A stretch of DNA of 64,000 nucleotides from IMG/VR virus record IMGVR_UViG_3300018875_000003, positions 52,981 through 116,980 of that record; one strand, given 5' to 3'. Made by a program: the position numbers and the translations under genes. The notes beneath the pieces were generated by a model. That model made no database searches and was not told the DNA's origin. It saw nothing but the letters and a program-made list of their open reading frames with translations. The stretch is from a virus. This document shows, piece after piece, positions 15,477 through 22,701 of the stretch; the first letter of the stretch is position 1; each line of letters begins with the position of its first letter.

Positions 15477-15668
15477 ATGGATTTTTTGTTTTCAACCTTG
15501 GCATTCATCTTGTTTGAATCCATCGGCGTGTGGGGGCTTATCATTTGCCTGCACGATCTGCGCAATCCTTCGATTGGATTCTGGTATAGATTCAAATATA
15601 CAGGTGTCGTTATTCTTCTGATGCTTGTTATCTTCGCTTTTTACTTGTTAGATATTCATACATCATAG
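15477..15668 (+). CDS. Two-span membrane protein
   Basis: The 63-residue protein has two hydrophobic spans (residues about 3-24 and 42-60) separated by a polar loop with HDLRNPSIGFWYR. AGGAGG precedes the ATG. No family is recognised; it could be holin-sized, but lysis genes are not otherwise evident here. Confidence 0.6.
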   Translation: MDFLFSTLAFILFESIGVWGLIICLHDLRNPSIGFWYRFKYTGVVILLMLVIFAFYLLDIHTS

Positions 15669-15741
15669 GAAGTATTTCATATTTCATACGTTATACGATA
15701 TATTTCCTACGATGTATGATGTATTTCGTATTTCATAGGAT
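15669..15741 (+). repeat. AT-rich TTTCATA/CGTAT repeat tract
   Basis: The short gap is packed with ATTTCATA, CATACGTTATACGATATA and ATTTCGTATTTCATA words. The same words occur at 8125-8206, 20555-20700 and 52998-53035. It sits between two genes without an obvious promoter or terminator. Confidence 0.5.
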
Positions 15742-15756
15742 TGGAGGACATATCAT

Positions 15757-15993
15757 ATGAATTTAATCGTAGCTTACCAGAAGTCCATCACTCCCCTCAA
15801 ACCTGATGTATGGGAAGTCGGCAAGCGATATGAGATCACTGACAACCATGGCAATCTAGTCTATGGTGATTTTTACGCTGCTCATGGTCGCCAGCTGTGC
15901 TTCACTAATTGCTTTTGCGGAGATGACTACGAACCTGGAGAGTACTTTTATTTCCCGGATGAAATCAAGGAGGCTGTTGTCGTTGACGATTAA
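15757..15993 (+). CDS. Small unknown beta protein
   Basis: The 78-residue protein starts MNLIVAYQKSITPLKPDVWEVGKRYEI. It shares a layout with the protein at 13415-13648, a GKRYEI-x4-G-x-L-x-x-G strand pair, which suggests a small SH3-like barrel. It contains FTNCFCGDDYEPG. TTGGAGG precedes the ATG. Confidence 0.6.
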   Translation: MNLIVAYQKSITPLKPDVWEVGKRYEITDNHGNLVYGDFYAAHGRQLCFTNCFCGDDYEPGEYFYFPDEIKEAVVVDD

Positions 15994-16432
15994 GATGAAT
16001 TATAACTTTCAGTTTTACAAGGAGATTAAGCTCCAGCTGATCCGCCGTGACTATACCGGCTACGATGCCAAGCGTTTTACGCTGAACGGCACCAATCAGA
16101 ATGTATGGATTCCAAATAAGCATCTGCTGGAAGACGGCACGATCAAGCAGGATGAGAACATTGATTATGTTTTCAGACGTGCCATCCGTCAGCTGGAGCT
16201 TGCTGGATACACCGGCCCGATTATCGGCATCAAGCGCACTACCAAGGTCGATCCGATCATCTATGTCCGGCAGCTTACTTGGGATGAGCAGCAGGCGCTC
16301 CTCTCCCCTCTCGAAGCCAAGCTTAAAGAAGAAGGCTTATCGAAACGCAAAATCTATAGGGCGCTTGCTGATGCCAGAGACAGCAAGATTAGTGATATCC
16401 AAGACCAATTCCCAAAGGAGAATGAATTATGA
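15983..16432 (+). CDS. Unknown basic protein with TTG start
   Basis: The 149-residue protein begins at TTG 15983, chosen because AAGGAGG (15967-15973) lies 9 nt upstream; the ATG at 15995 would be 21 nt away with no other site. It overlaps the previous gene by 11 nt. The C-terminal half has a long charged helix (SPLEAKLKEEGLSKRKIYRALADARDSK) that could bind DNA. No family is recognised. Confidence 0.6.
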   Translation: MTIKMNYNFQFYKEIKLQLIRRDYTGYDAKRFTLNGTNQNVWIPNKHLLEDGTIKQDENIDYVFRRAIRQLELAGYTGPIIGIKRTTKVDPIIYVRQLTWDEQQALLSPLEAKLKEEGLSKRKIYRALADARDSKISDIQDQFPKENEL

Positions 16433-16872
16433 CTGGACACAATGACTATTTCCGGTTGCGAAAAGTATTCTTAAAGAACTGCACCACCGATCTGCTGGGC
16501 GCCAGCAAGGAAACGATCGATGACATGATTGCTTATCTTCAGGCAACGCGTGAAATGACGCCGGATGATACTTCCCTTGAAGAGATCATCAAACGATTCT
16601 ATTGGCGGCACCAGGAGGAATACGGCAGCGGCCATATCAATTCGCGGTCGATCACTCTCATTCCCGGGCATCATCTCTATGATGATTTCGTTCTGGCTGC
16701 CGGCGATCTGCTGCCAGACGGGTTTAACTCTCCGGCGCAGCGCGAAGAACGTATCATTCAATTCATCGTTAAATATACACCTGCCTATAGCGAGTTCAAT
16801 CTGATCGGAACCGAGAACGACATCATCATGAAGCAAAGAGTCGATCACGTTCTCTGCCGGTTCAAAGTTTAA
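16429..16872 (+). CDS. Unknown helical protein
   Basis: The 147-residue protein starts MTGHNDYFRLRKVFLKN and overlaps the previous gene by ATGA. It is largely helical with a central ITLIPGHHLYDDFVLAAGDLLP segment. It closes its transcription unit at the terminator 16889-16920. No motif is recognised. Confidence 0.65.
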   Translation: MTGHNDYFRLRKVFLKNCTTDLLGASKETIDDMIAYLQATREMTPDDTSLEEIIKRFYWRHQEEYGSGHINSRSITLIPGHHLYDDFVLAAGDLLPDGFNSPAQREERIIQFIVKYTPAYSEFNLIGTENDIIMKQRVDHVLCRFKV

Positions 16873-16888
16873 TCCAATACGAAATCTC

Positions 16889-16920
16889 AGGTCTGCTCTT
16901 TCGAGGGCAGGCCTTTTTTT
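16889..16920 (+). terminator. Rho-independent terminator
   Basis: AGGTCTGC pairs with GCAGGCCT across a 10-nt loop and is followed by a run of T residues. Confidence 0.85.
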
Positions 16921-16942
16921 GTATGCAAAGGAGGAAATGAGT

Positions 16943-17089
16943 ATGTCCCAACCTACTGTTCTTGATGATCCGGAGTTCCAAACCATGCAATGGGGGTTCG
17001 ATCCCACCGGTTACGAGCAGGATGTCGATTCTTACAAATTATGCGGCTGCGAACATGACGAATTTTGTCTTGAATGTGTGCCATTTTAG
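16943..17089 (+). CDS. Small zinc-binding-type protein
   Basis: The 48-residue protein starts MSQPTVLDDPEFQTMQWGF and ends with a C-x-C-x6-C-x2-C cluster (CGCEHDEFCLEC), a likely zinc site. AAGGAGG with 8-nt spacing selects this ATG. No family is recognised. Confidence 0.55.
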   Translation: MSQPTVLDDPEFQTMQWGFDPTGYEQDVDSYKLCGCEHDEFCLECVPF

Positions 17090-17100
17090 GAGGATATGTC

Positions 17101-17340
17101 ATGGAGAAATTTATCATCATCGATCGCAATGATCGACAGATTTTGCACGGTCCGCAGCACTTGCTGGTGGACACTTTAAAGGAGCTGGGTACGCATCCAG
17201 ACTTCTTTTACGACTACTTCAGCGGCTTGGATGATCAAGACTACCAGGAGCTGTACGACAGCACGGTGTCGGAGTTGTCCGATGAATTTAAAATTGTGGA
17301 GGTTAACGATGAACATTTATACGTCTGTGAGCGGTATTGA
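17101..17340 (+). CDS. Unknown acidic protein
   Basis: The 79-residue protein starts MEKFIIIDRNDRQILHGPQHL. It is acidic, with an alternating helix and strand pattern. AGGAGG precedes the ATG. Its 3' end overlaps the next gene by 32 nt, which implies coupled translation. Confidence 0.6.
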   Translation: MEKFIIIDRNDRQILHGPQHLLVDTLKELGTHPDFFYDYFSGLDDQDYQELYDSTVSELSDEFKIVEVNDEHLYVCERY

Positions 17341-17596
17341 TCTACAGGATCGAATCTACTTTCTCCAGAAGACATTTCTACCGATTCAACTCAATGTGGA
17401 TTTGATTCGGGCGGACACCCTGCATCTGCAGGATAAGGATGACGAGGCTGCCGAGCTGGTCGGCAAGATCGAGGAAGAATGCGCAAAGCTGGGCATTAAG
17501 ATCTATCAGCCGATGCCGATCAGCATGAAGTCCGGCGAAGCTTATCGGCAGAACGCTGTCCAGTGTTACGAGGCGCAAACGAAAATTGACGCATAA
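17309..17596 (+). CDS. Unknown protein
   Basis: The 95-residue protein starts MNIYTSVSGIDLQDRIYFL. A long acidic helix (KDDEAAELVGKIEEECAKLGI) dominates the middle. GGAGG inside the preceding gene sets the start. The stop is followed by a GTCGgcttgGCGAC hairpin and a TAGGCCTTTGGCC sequence. Confidence 0.6.
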   Translation: MNIYTSVSGIDLQDRIYFLQKTFLPIQLNVDLIRADTLHLQDKDDEAAELVGKIEEECAKLGIKIYQPMPISMKSGEAYRQNAVQCYEAQTKIDA

Positions 17597-17694
17597 AGTC
17601 GGCTTGGCGACTATAAATAGGCCTTTGGCCAAGCGCGGGCTCCCGGGTCGTCGGGAGTATGGCAACACATACTATTCCAAACGAGGTGCTTACT

Positions 17695-17907
17695 ATGAAT
17701 AACAACGAAATTGTACGCTATTTTATGAAACCTATTCAGAATAACTTCGCTCTTGTCGTGGCAACCCGCAGCAAGGGCGATATCACGATCGAAGAAGGCG
17801 CGAAGCCTTTTGTGAAAGGTCGTTACACGATGTATGCCAAGAATCGTCAGGCCCTCGAATCGAGAGTCCATGAGGTGCTGTCTCAGCAAGATCCTTTCGC
17901 TTCTTGA
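17695..17907 (+). CDS. Small unknown protein
   Basis: The 70-residue protein starts MNNNEIVRYFMKPIQNNF. It has a beta-strand-rich centre and an Arg-rich helix near the end. GAGGTG precedes the ATG. It is the last gene before a 430-bp non-coding stretch. Confidence 0.55.
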   Translation: MNNNEIVRYFMKPIQNNFALVVATRSKGDITIEEGAKPFVKGRYTMYAKNRQALESRVHEVLSQQDPFAS

Positions 17908-18237
17908 TTCGTTTCCCTATGCCTGTAACCACCCCATGTATAGGGTTTTAAATGGGTTTTAATCTTTTCCAAAATTGGACAGACTCTGCCCCAAGGCTGC
18001 TGTATATGTATCTTACTTCGTAAGCTCATTCTAAAGAAGGATCAGACGATTCTGTGCGACAGTTTCCTTCTTGTTTCGGAAGCTGCCGTTTTTGCTCCTC
18101 CTTTTTATTTTATCATTCTACTTCCAAAGAAAGCTGACGATAAATACCAGCGTTACTTCTTTCGATTCCTTCGTTAGCTTTCTCTATATATAAAGATTAC
18201 CGGAAAACATGGGGTAAATACACACAGTCACAGAATG
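17908..18237 (+). other. Non-coding stretch with hairpins
   Basis: I see no supportable gene on either strand. AAGAAGGA (about 18034) can pair with TCCTTCTT (about 18067) around a 25-nt loop, probably a terminator for the unit to the left. AGAAAGCTGACGA (about 18129) pairs with TCGTTAGCTTTCT (about 18171), a second stem with a 30-nt loop. The promoter of the next operon begins at 18238. Confidence 0.45.
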
Positions 18238-18287
18238 TTCACAATTTGTTCACAATTAGCTTATAATTAACTTTGTAATGCGTTACA
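18238..18287 (+). promoter_or_regulatory. Sigma-A-like promoter with downstream palindrome
   Basis: TTCACA (18238-18243) is 18 bp from TATAAT (18262-18267). The palindrome TGTAATGCGTTACA (18274-18287) lies where the transcription start should be. The promoter serves the operon beginning at 18338. This copy shows that the palindrome can sit downstream of the -10, which favours an operator rather than a core promoter element. Confidence 0.7.
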
Positions 18288-18337
18288 TTCTACATTAGAA
18301 TCTAAATACAATCACCATTCGACAGGAGAAGATCATC

Positions 18338-18721
18338 ATGACTAATATTCCAGTAACACCAGCAGCATCCACAGGCGAAGCGCATACTTACGAAAGAAGA
18401 TGCGATGTATGCAGCCAGGTTAAAGAGCTTCACGTCCGAGCATCCAGCTGCGGCCCAATCTCGTTCGCATACTGCGTAGAATGCCTTCAGAAGGGCGCAG
18501 AGCCTTACGGGGCACTAGCAGCCTACCTATCGCAAGTCGTGGACAAGGGAAGCGATCTGGAGCCGGATAAGAACATGATTCATCCCGGATACCAGCAGCT
18601 TATCGATGTGACCCTGGAAGTTGTCGGCAAGACTCGTGAAGAGTTCTATGCAGCTGTCGATAAAGATATCCAAGACTATATCGACTTCATGAATAACCTT
18701 GATGAGGAGTCTGTGGAATAA
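18338..18721 (+). CDS. Zinc-ribbon-like protein
   Basis: The 127-residue protein starts MTNIPVTPAASTGEAHTYERRC. C-D-V-C and C-V-E-C pairs (about residues 22-25 and 47-50) make a plausible zinc ribbon, followed by a helical acidic C-terminal half. ACAGGAG precedes the ATG, and the stop overlaps the next start (TAATG). It may be a partner of the SLOG protein downstream. Confidence 0.65.
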   Translation: MTNIPVTPAASTGEAHTYERRCDVCSQVKELHVRASSCGPISFAYCVECLQKGAEPYGALAAYLSQVVDKGSDLEPDKNMIHPGYQQLIDVTLEVVGKTREEFYAAVDKDIQDYIDFMNNLDEESVE

Positions 18722-19242
18722 TGTATCTGGTGCAATATAAAGACCAGACCAGCTATGGCGAACTCAAAGTTTCTATCTGCAAAGATCAGTACGAAGTAGA
18801 ACAGATGTGGAATCTTGATGATTCCGCCCTGGACATGATCGACGTCAGAGAAGTGGATGAATACTTCCGCGTTGTTGTTGCCGGCTCTCGTCATTTCAAA
18901 GACTACGATCGCCTTTCCCGTGAACTCGATTACCTACTGCAGTTCAAAAAGAACGCGATCATCGTATCCGGAAACGCAGAAGGAGCAGACAAGCTTGGTG
19001 AGCAATATGCCAGGGATCGAGATCTGCTGATCGATACGTATATTCCAGATTGGCGCCCTCAAGGTCCAAAAGGCCCGTATGATAATGCTGCTGGTCATAA
19101 ACGCAATCGTGAGATGGCAGACAATGCCGATGCTGCCGTAATCTTCTGGGATGGTGTTAGCCGTGGATCGGAAGGCATGATCAATTATTGCAAGCGTATT
19201 GGCCTTGATCACAGAGTTATTAAATATAATCTTGCAATGTAA
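18721..19242 (+). CDS. SLOG-superfamily (DUF2493-like) protein
   Basis: The 173-residue protein has an N-terminal segment of about 45 residues, then a DUF2493/SLOG domain: FRVVVAGSRHFKDY, a nucleotide-binding VSGNAEGADKLGEQYA, then YIPDW...AGHKRNREMAD and AVIFWDGVSRGSEGMI. SLOG domains bind nucleotides or nucleotide-derived signals, and family members occur in defence and phage contexts. The ligand here is unknown. Translation is probably coupled to the zinc-ribbon gene upstream. Confidence 0.75.
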   Translation: MYLVQYKDQTSYGELKVSICKDQYEVEQMWNLDDSALDMIDVREVDEYFRVVVAGSRHFKDYDRLSRELDYLLQFKKNAIIVSGNAEGADKLGEQYARDRDLLIDTYIPDWRPQGPKGPYDNAAGHKRNREMADNADAAVIFWDGVSRGSEGMINYCKRIGLDHRVIKYNLAM

Positions 19243-19274
19243 CGTATAACATTGTCGAATAAAGGGGATTTAAC

Positions 19275-19379
19275 ATGAAACGCGAGGAATTATTAAGTCA
19301 TGTGGCGCAGGCCAATGGTCACATCTGGTTTAACAATGGCAAGACACGTAGCCGTTGTGTCACTGGGTTGGTTACATGA
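19275..19379 (+). CDS. Small ORF, possibly the 5' part of a frameshifted gene
   Basis: A 34-residue frame starts MKREELLSHVAQANGH after AAAGGGG. It ends just where a second frame (19376-19498) begins, in ATGA overlap. The second frame is open upstream to about 19352, so the two could be one gene broken by a frameshift or a sequencing error. Read together they would make about 70 residues. Confidence 0.4.
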   Translation: MKREELLSHVAQANGHIWFNNGKTRSRCVTGLVT

Positions 19380-19498
19380 TCTGCTATTACACCGCCAGTA
19401 AGCCTAATTATACCCAGTGCATACCTGTCGATGTTTTCGCCAAGTGGGCGCAGGGTGTCGGTAAAGTTGGAGAGAAGGAGGCTACTTCGAATGGATGA
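19376..19498 (+). CDS. Small ORF, possibly the 3' part of a frameshifted gene
   Basis: A 40-residue frame starts MICYYTASKPNYTQC with no ribosome-binding site of its own beyond the ATGA overlap. It ends inside the start region of the next gene. It is either a coupled small gene or the continuation of the frame at 19275. Confidence 0.35.
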   Translation: MICYYTASKPNYTQCIPVDVFAKWAQGVGKVGEKEATSNG

Positions 19499-19973
19499 GC
19501 AGTTAAAGAACTGGGCTAAACATCGCCCTCCGGGCTTCCCTAATCTTGATGCGGTAACAGTGAAGCAATATCGCGCGGGGCTGGGCTTACTTGCATTGGA
19601 GGTATGCGAAGGCTTTCTGGATATTCCGCCGCTTCCTGATAGCATAGAAGAGGCGTGCCAGACTGACGGGCTTTATTATGACATTCCATTCTTCCGCAGC
19701 GATCCGATTTGGTCTATATCTGGCGAACGCACTCTGCTGGTTGTCCATAAGGTCGAAGACAGGTCGATAACTGGCGTGTATCGATTCGACTTCAAAGCGA
19801 CACAGATCGATGGGAATCGCGTCGATTACTGGATAAAAGCGTATGACCAGCGCGGAGAAAGATCGACATCGCGCGAACTTGTTTTATACGAGAATAAAGA
19901 GTGTTGGACGATGATTCCCGATCATTCGACAATGAAGCTGTCCGATTACCTGAGAGAGGAGGTGAGAGCGTGA
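19491..19973 (+). CDS. Unknown protein
   Basis: The 160-residue protein starts MDEQLKNWAKHRPPGFPNL. The C-terminal two thirds look beta-rich with many charged residues (SITGVYRFDFKATQIDGNRVDYWIKAY). AAGGAGG precedes the ATG by 8-9 nt. It overlaps the following gene by 4 nt. No family is recognised. Confidence 0.65.
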   Translation: MDEQLKNWAKHRPPGFPNLDAVTVKQYRAGLGLLALEVCEGFLDIPPLPDSIEEACQTDGLYYDIPFFRSDPIWSISGERTLLVVHKVEDRSITGVYRFDFKATQIDGNRVDYWIKAYDQRGERSTSRELVLYENKECWTMIPDHSTMKLSDYLREEVRA

Positions 19974-20149
19974 ACGAACACTTTATCTACTTGGATACGG
20001 TCGAAAGCATCCGAAGCTATTTTAGGTCTGAAGAAGAATCGAAGCGTGAACGTCAGATGGAGGCCCGCGATCCACGTACCAATAGAGCAAACTTCCGCAA
20101 CGGTGTCCGCAGTATGCTTGAGAATCGCAAGTCTCGACGGTATTGTTAA
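19970..20149 (+). CDS. Small basic protein with GTG start
   Basis: The 59-residue protein starts at GTG (MNEHFIYLDTVESIRSYF) with AGGAGG 8 nt upstream, inside the end of the previous gene. The C-terminal half is strongly basic (RDPRTNRANFRNGVRSML), consistent with nucleic-acid binding. The next 75 bp contain a GCAGTC-taac-GACTGC hairpin followed by GGCTTCTTGA. Confidence 0.6.
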   Translation: MNEHFIYLDTVESIRSYFRSEEESKRERQMEARDPRTNRANFRNGVRSMLENRKSRRYC

Positions 20150-20157
20150 TGTCCCGC

Positions 20158-20188
20158 TTAGCAGTCTAACGACTGCACAGGCTTCTTG
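20158..20188 (+). repeat. Intercistronic hairpin-GGCTTYTTGA element
   Basis: A GCAGTC-TAAC-GACTGC stem-loop is followed by ACA and GGCTTCTTGATAAA. Related units lie after the stops at 15320 (GCAGCC-TAC-GGCTGC, GGCTTTATGA) and 49532 (GCCGTC-TGAC-GACGGC, GGCTTTTTGA). They share a short TRAC-type loop and the same 3' flank, but their stems differ with compensating changes. Confidence 0.5.
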
Positions 20189-20224
20189 ATAAAAATAAAA
20201 CATACACTTGGAGGAATACACACT

Positions 20225-20554
20225 ATGAACGCGAATATCACTATTAAAGGTCTGTCTATCCACAACATAAAGCCGGTTGAAGGTTCCGATCGTGAAGAGC
20301 AAACACATATCAAGCTGGATGAGATCACATTCAGTCTGACTCCGGATTCTCCGAAGCCACAGATTCACCCGATGGTGGATTCGCTCATGGATGATCTGAT
20401 GGATCATCTCCCTGGATTCCTCGGTAAGAAACACGGCATGGGCGATCTGCCAAGCCACATCATTGTTGGCGGTCCGTTCGGTCCGAATGACATTCCAGAC
20501 GAAATCAAGGACGCGATGTCAGAAGAACTCAAGAAAATGCTCGGCATCCACTAA
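20225..20554 (+). CDS. Unknown protein
   Basis: The 109-residue protein starts MNANITIKGLSIHNIKPVEG. An N-terminal beta region is followed by a Met/Asp-rich helix (HPMVDSLMDDLMDHLPGFLGKKHGMGD) and an amphipathic C-terminal helix. TGGAGG selects this ATG. No family is recognised. Confidence 0.65.
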   Translation: MNANITIKGLSIHNIKPVEGSDREEQTHIKLDEITFSLTPDSPKPQIHPMVDSLMDDLMDHLPGFLGKKHGMGDLPSHIIVGGPFGPNDIPDEIKDAMSEELKKMLGIH

Positions 20555-20700
20555 TTCATATATCATATGAAATATTAAATACGAAATACGATCTTGGTCT
20601 ATATCATACGATATAGGCCTTTTTCGTATGTAATTCTTCATATCATATGATATATGAAATATGTTATACGATATAGATCATATATCATACGATTTGTTGA
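20555..20700 (+). repeat. AT-rich palindromic repeat tract
   Basis: This gap carries at least eight words of the TTTCATA/ATATCATATGAAATA/CGAAATACGA type, several of them palindromic (ATATCATATGATATATGAAATAT). A terminator hairpin (20596-20624) is embedded in it. A further stem, TGATCGA-acct-TCGGTCA, follows at about 20712-20729. No gene fits. Confidence 0.55.
20596..20624 (+). terminator. Rho-independent terminator
   Basis: GGTCTATAT pairs with ATATAGGCC across a 6-nt loop and is followed by TTTTT. Confidence 0.75.
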
Positions 20701-20778
20701 TAGATGTGGGTTGATCGAACCTTCGGTCATCCACCTGTTTCAGCAAATACATTCACTTAATATAAGGAGGCATTGGCA

Positions 20779-21294
20779 ATGAGTAATGCTAATGGGAAAA
20801 GAGAGTTCGATAAGATGCGTATTGAGATGTGGGTGTCTGGCACAGCCAATGCAGACCGAGATGGCGGATACTGCGTTAAGCTGCATTCCGTCCTGGGTGG
20901 CCAACACTACACCAAGTTGATGGCCGGATATGGCAAGGACACTACCGTTACCCGAATGACACTGAAGGCGGTTCTGGAAGGTCTTCGCGAGATCAAGAAG
21001 AAGGCATTTGTTCATATTTATACGGGCATCCCGCAGGTTAGCGCTGGTCTCAACAGAGACATCCATAAATGGGCGCAAAACGATTTTAAGAAAGCCAACG
21101 GCCAGCAGCTGCAGCATGAAGATCTGTATCGCCAAATATATGCTCTGCTTCAAGAGAAAGCGATCAGCTGGAAAGTTCACTACATGTCAGATAGTCCTTC
21201 GCCGGACAGTAACATCGAAGTCATCCATACGTCCAGCGAATATGCAATGAAGGCACAGCAAAATATTTACGAAACTGCTATGGCAGTATCTTGA
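20779..21294 (+). CDS. RNase H-fold protein lacking the catalytic acids
   Basis: The 171-residue protein follows the RNase HI pattern in order: a first strand with GG (MWVSGTANADRDGGY), T-x-x-R-M-x-L-x-A-V-L-E-G-L helix (57-69), VHIYTGIPQV strand (78-86), then LNRDIHKW...LQHEDLYRQI and a last ISWKVHYM strand. The canonical acidic residues appear replaced: Ser20 where the first Asp belongs, Thr61 for Glu and Gly83 for the Asp of TDS. An inactive RNase H fold, perhaps binding RNA-DNA hybrids, is inferred. AAGGAGG selects the ATG. Confidence 0.65.
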   Translation: MSNANGKREFDKMRIEMWVSGTANADRDGGYCVKLHSVLGGQHYTKLMAGYGKDTTVTRMTLKAVLEGLREIKKKAFVHIYTGIPQVSAGLNRDIHKWAQNDFKKANGQQLQHEDLYRQIYALLQEKAISWKVHYMSDSPSPDSNIEVIHTSSEYAMKAQQNIYETAMAVS

Positions 21295-21312
21295 GGGAGG
21301 CAGATCATAATC

Positions 21313-21543
21313 ATGGTTTTACCTTACATGGCAAACAGGCCCGGATGGGTTCGCGAGGGGGCGGTCATTGAATTTATGTACCAAGGTCGCATCTATCAAG
21401 CAACGATCGAATCTCACTCGTATAGTTTTTGCATTTTTAAATCGATAATCGATGTGGAGAAGAATAGACCAGCTTTTACTATTCCAAGTGCAATACCCTA
21501 TCCTGCGGTACAAAATCCAATTGTGAAGGAGTTGCCAGAATGA
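21313..21543 (+). CDS. Small unknown protein
   Basis: The 76-residue protein starts MVLPYMANRPGWVREGAVIEF. It looks like a small beta barrel followed by a Pro-rich tail. GGGAGG lies upstream of the ATG. It overlaps the next gene by ATGA. Confidence 0.6.
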   Translation: MVLPYMANRPGWVREGAVIEFMYQGRIYQATIESHSYSFCIFKSIIDVEKNRPAFTIPSAIPYPAVQNPIVKELPE

Positions 21544-21794
21544 AACGTTTTATGGATGTTGTCGGTCCTGCTATGGACTTCATTGCAGATCGGATGTGGC
21601 TCTGCTTGTTGACCGCGGCTACCCTGGCTGTCGCCGCTTGTCTTCTGCAGATGTTTGGATTGATCCTTATACTTATCGTCGCCATGATGTTTGGTCTTTA
21701 TGTTCGATGGAGTCTTCAACGTGATTACTTAATAAGCGCAGCAATGCAGAAGGGTGAAGTGCAATGGGAAAACAAATCAAAACGACGTGCTTAA
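21540..21794 (+). CDS. Membrane protein with one or two spans
   Basis: The 84-residue protein has a hydrophobic region from about residue 20 to 52 (LCLLTAATLAVAACLLQMFGLILILIVAMMFGL), long enough for two close spans, and a basic C-terminal tail. It is coupled to the previous gene by ATGA and overlaps the next by 31 nt. Confidence 0.6.
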   Translation: MKRFMDVVGPAMDFIADRMWLCLLTAATLAVAACLLQMFGLILILIVAMMFGLYVRWSLQRDYLISAAMQKGEVQWENKSKRRA

Positions 21795-22225
21795 AATGTA
21801 AATCGGAGGTTACGCTCGATTTCGGGGATGCAAACTACTCTGAAGCGCTGAAGCTTGCTGATCAGATCGATAAGCGCCCGATGGAATGCCCTGGCTTCCA
21901 TGTTGAGGTTGGCGGCTGGAAAAAGTACTGGCAGATCGTCAACGCGATTGATTCTGCCTACAGCGAAGAAGATAAAGATGCTTGTCGGGATATTGTAAGG
22001 CGTATCATTGTCAAACTACCCGATAGTTCTACTCCTGAAAAAGAACATGAGTTCAAAACGGAACAGGAGACGCATCAATTCGTAACTGGTCTTATCGATG
22101 GCGGAATGAGCGATCTTACTTCTCTGATTGTAACGCATTTCAATGCACTGAAAGAATATATTGGCGAGTACAAAGGCTCTGCCAAGAAAATACTGACTTA
22201 TCTGGACGACAGCTATCTGTATTAG
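21764..22225 (+). CDS. Unknown protein with N-terminal Cys motif
   Basis: The 153-residue protein starts MGKQIKTTCLKCKSEVTLDF. C-x2-C plus a later Cys (MECPGFHVE) may form a zinc site. The remainder is helical and acidic. GAAGGGTG lies upstream, inside the membrane-protein gene. The stop is followed directly by an intercistronic 14-mer element. Confidence 0.6.
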   Translation: MGKQIKTTCLKCKSEVTLDFGDANYSEALKLADQIDKRPMECPGFHVEVGGWKKYWQIVNAIDSAYSEEDKDACRDIVRRIIVKLPDSSTPEKEHEFKTEQETHQFVTGLIDGGMSDLTSLIVTHFNALKEYIGEYKGSAKKILTYLDDSYLY

Positions 22226-22246
22226 TCGCTGACGCTCCCCGGGCTA
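22225..22246 (+). repeat. Intercistronic element GTCGCTRACGCTCC...GGCTA, copy 3
   Basis: GTCGCTGACGCTCC overlaps the last base of the preceding stop codon and is followed by GGGCTATATGA. Confidence 0.5.
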
Positions 22247-22276
22247 TATGAATAAACATTGCGGAGGTAATTGATT

Positions 22277-22534
22277 ATGTTAATGACAGTAGTAAACGGA
22301 ATTGTAACGTGTGGCACACTGGAAGGAATCCATGGCTTGCTTACACCGCTGGCTCCTATGCAGCGTCATGAAGTACTGCGTGCAGCTGCCGAAGTTCAGA
22401 TTGCGGAGAAAAACACGCATCATGCGCTCTGGATTATGTCCAAGCTGGCATTGATCGATGATCTGGCGCTGCAAGAAGAACGCAAAGCGCACGGCATTAT
22501 CCAGCTTGATCGATTGGAGAGAGTTGGCGTATGA
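22277..22534 (+). CDS. Unknown helical protein
   Basis: The 85-residue protein starts MLMTVVNGIVTCGTLEGIHGLL. It is mostly helical. GGAGG with 9-nt spacing selects the ATG at 22277. It overlaps the next gene by ATGA. Confidence 0.6.
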   Translation: MLMTVVNGIVTCGTLEGIHGLLTPLAPMQRHEVLRAAAEVQIAEKNTHHALWIMSKLALIDDLALQEERKAHGIIQLDRLERVGV

Positions 22535-22671
22535 TTTGGTATTTCGTATTCGCGATCGCCGTTGTCTCTGGCCAGTTCTGGCTGCTGCCGGCGATCGTTG
22601 CTTTTGCTATGATCCAGCACTTTTGGAAGAAAGAAGTTAAGCTCCCTAAACGTAAGCCGCATAGACGGTAA
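22531..22671 (+). CDS. Small single-span membrane protein
   Basis: The 46-residue protein has a hydrophobic N-terminal half (IWYFVFAIAVVSGQFWLLPAIVAFAMI) and a strongly basic tail (KKEVKLPKRKPHRR). It is coupled to the previous gene by ATGA. The positive-inside rule would place the tail in the cytoplasm. Confidence 0.55.
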   Translation: MIWYFVFAIAVVSGQFWLLPAIVAFAMIQHFWKKEVKLPKRKPHRR

Positions 22672-22701
22672 AATAAAAACTAATCATTGGAGGAATTTAC
22701 G

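Noticed and set aside
17893-18030. Minus-strand frame of about 50 codons near 17.9-18.0 kb
   Set aside because: No usable ribosome-binding site and no motif; the stretch is better explained as a terminator region.
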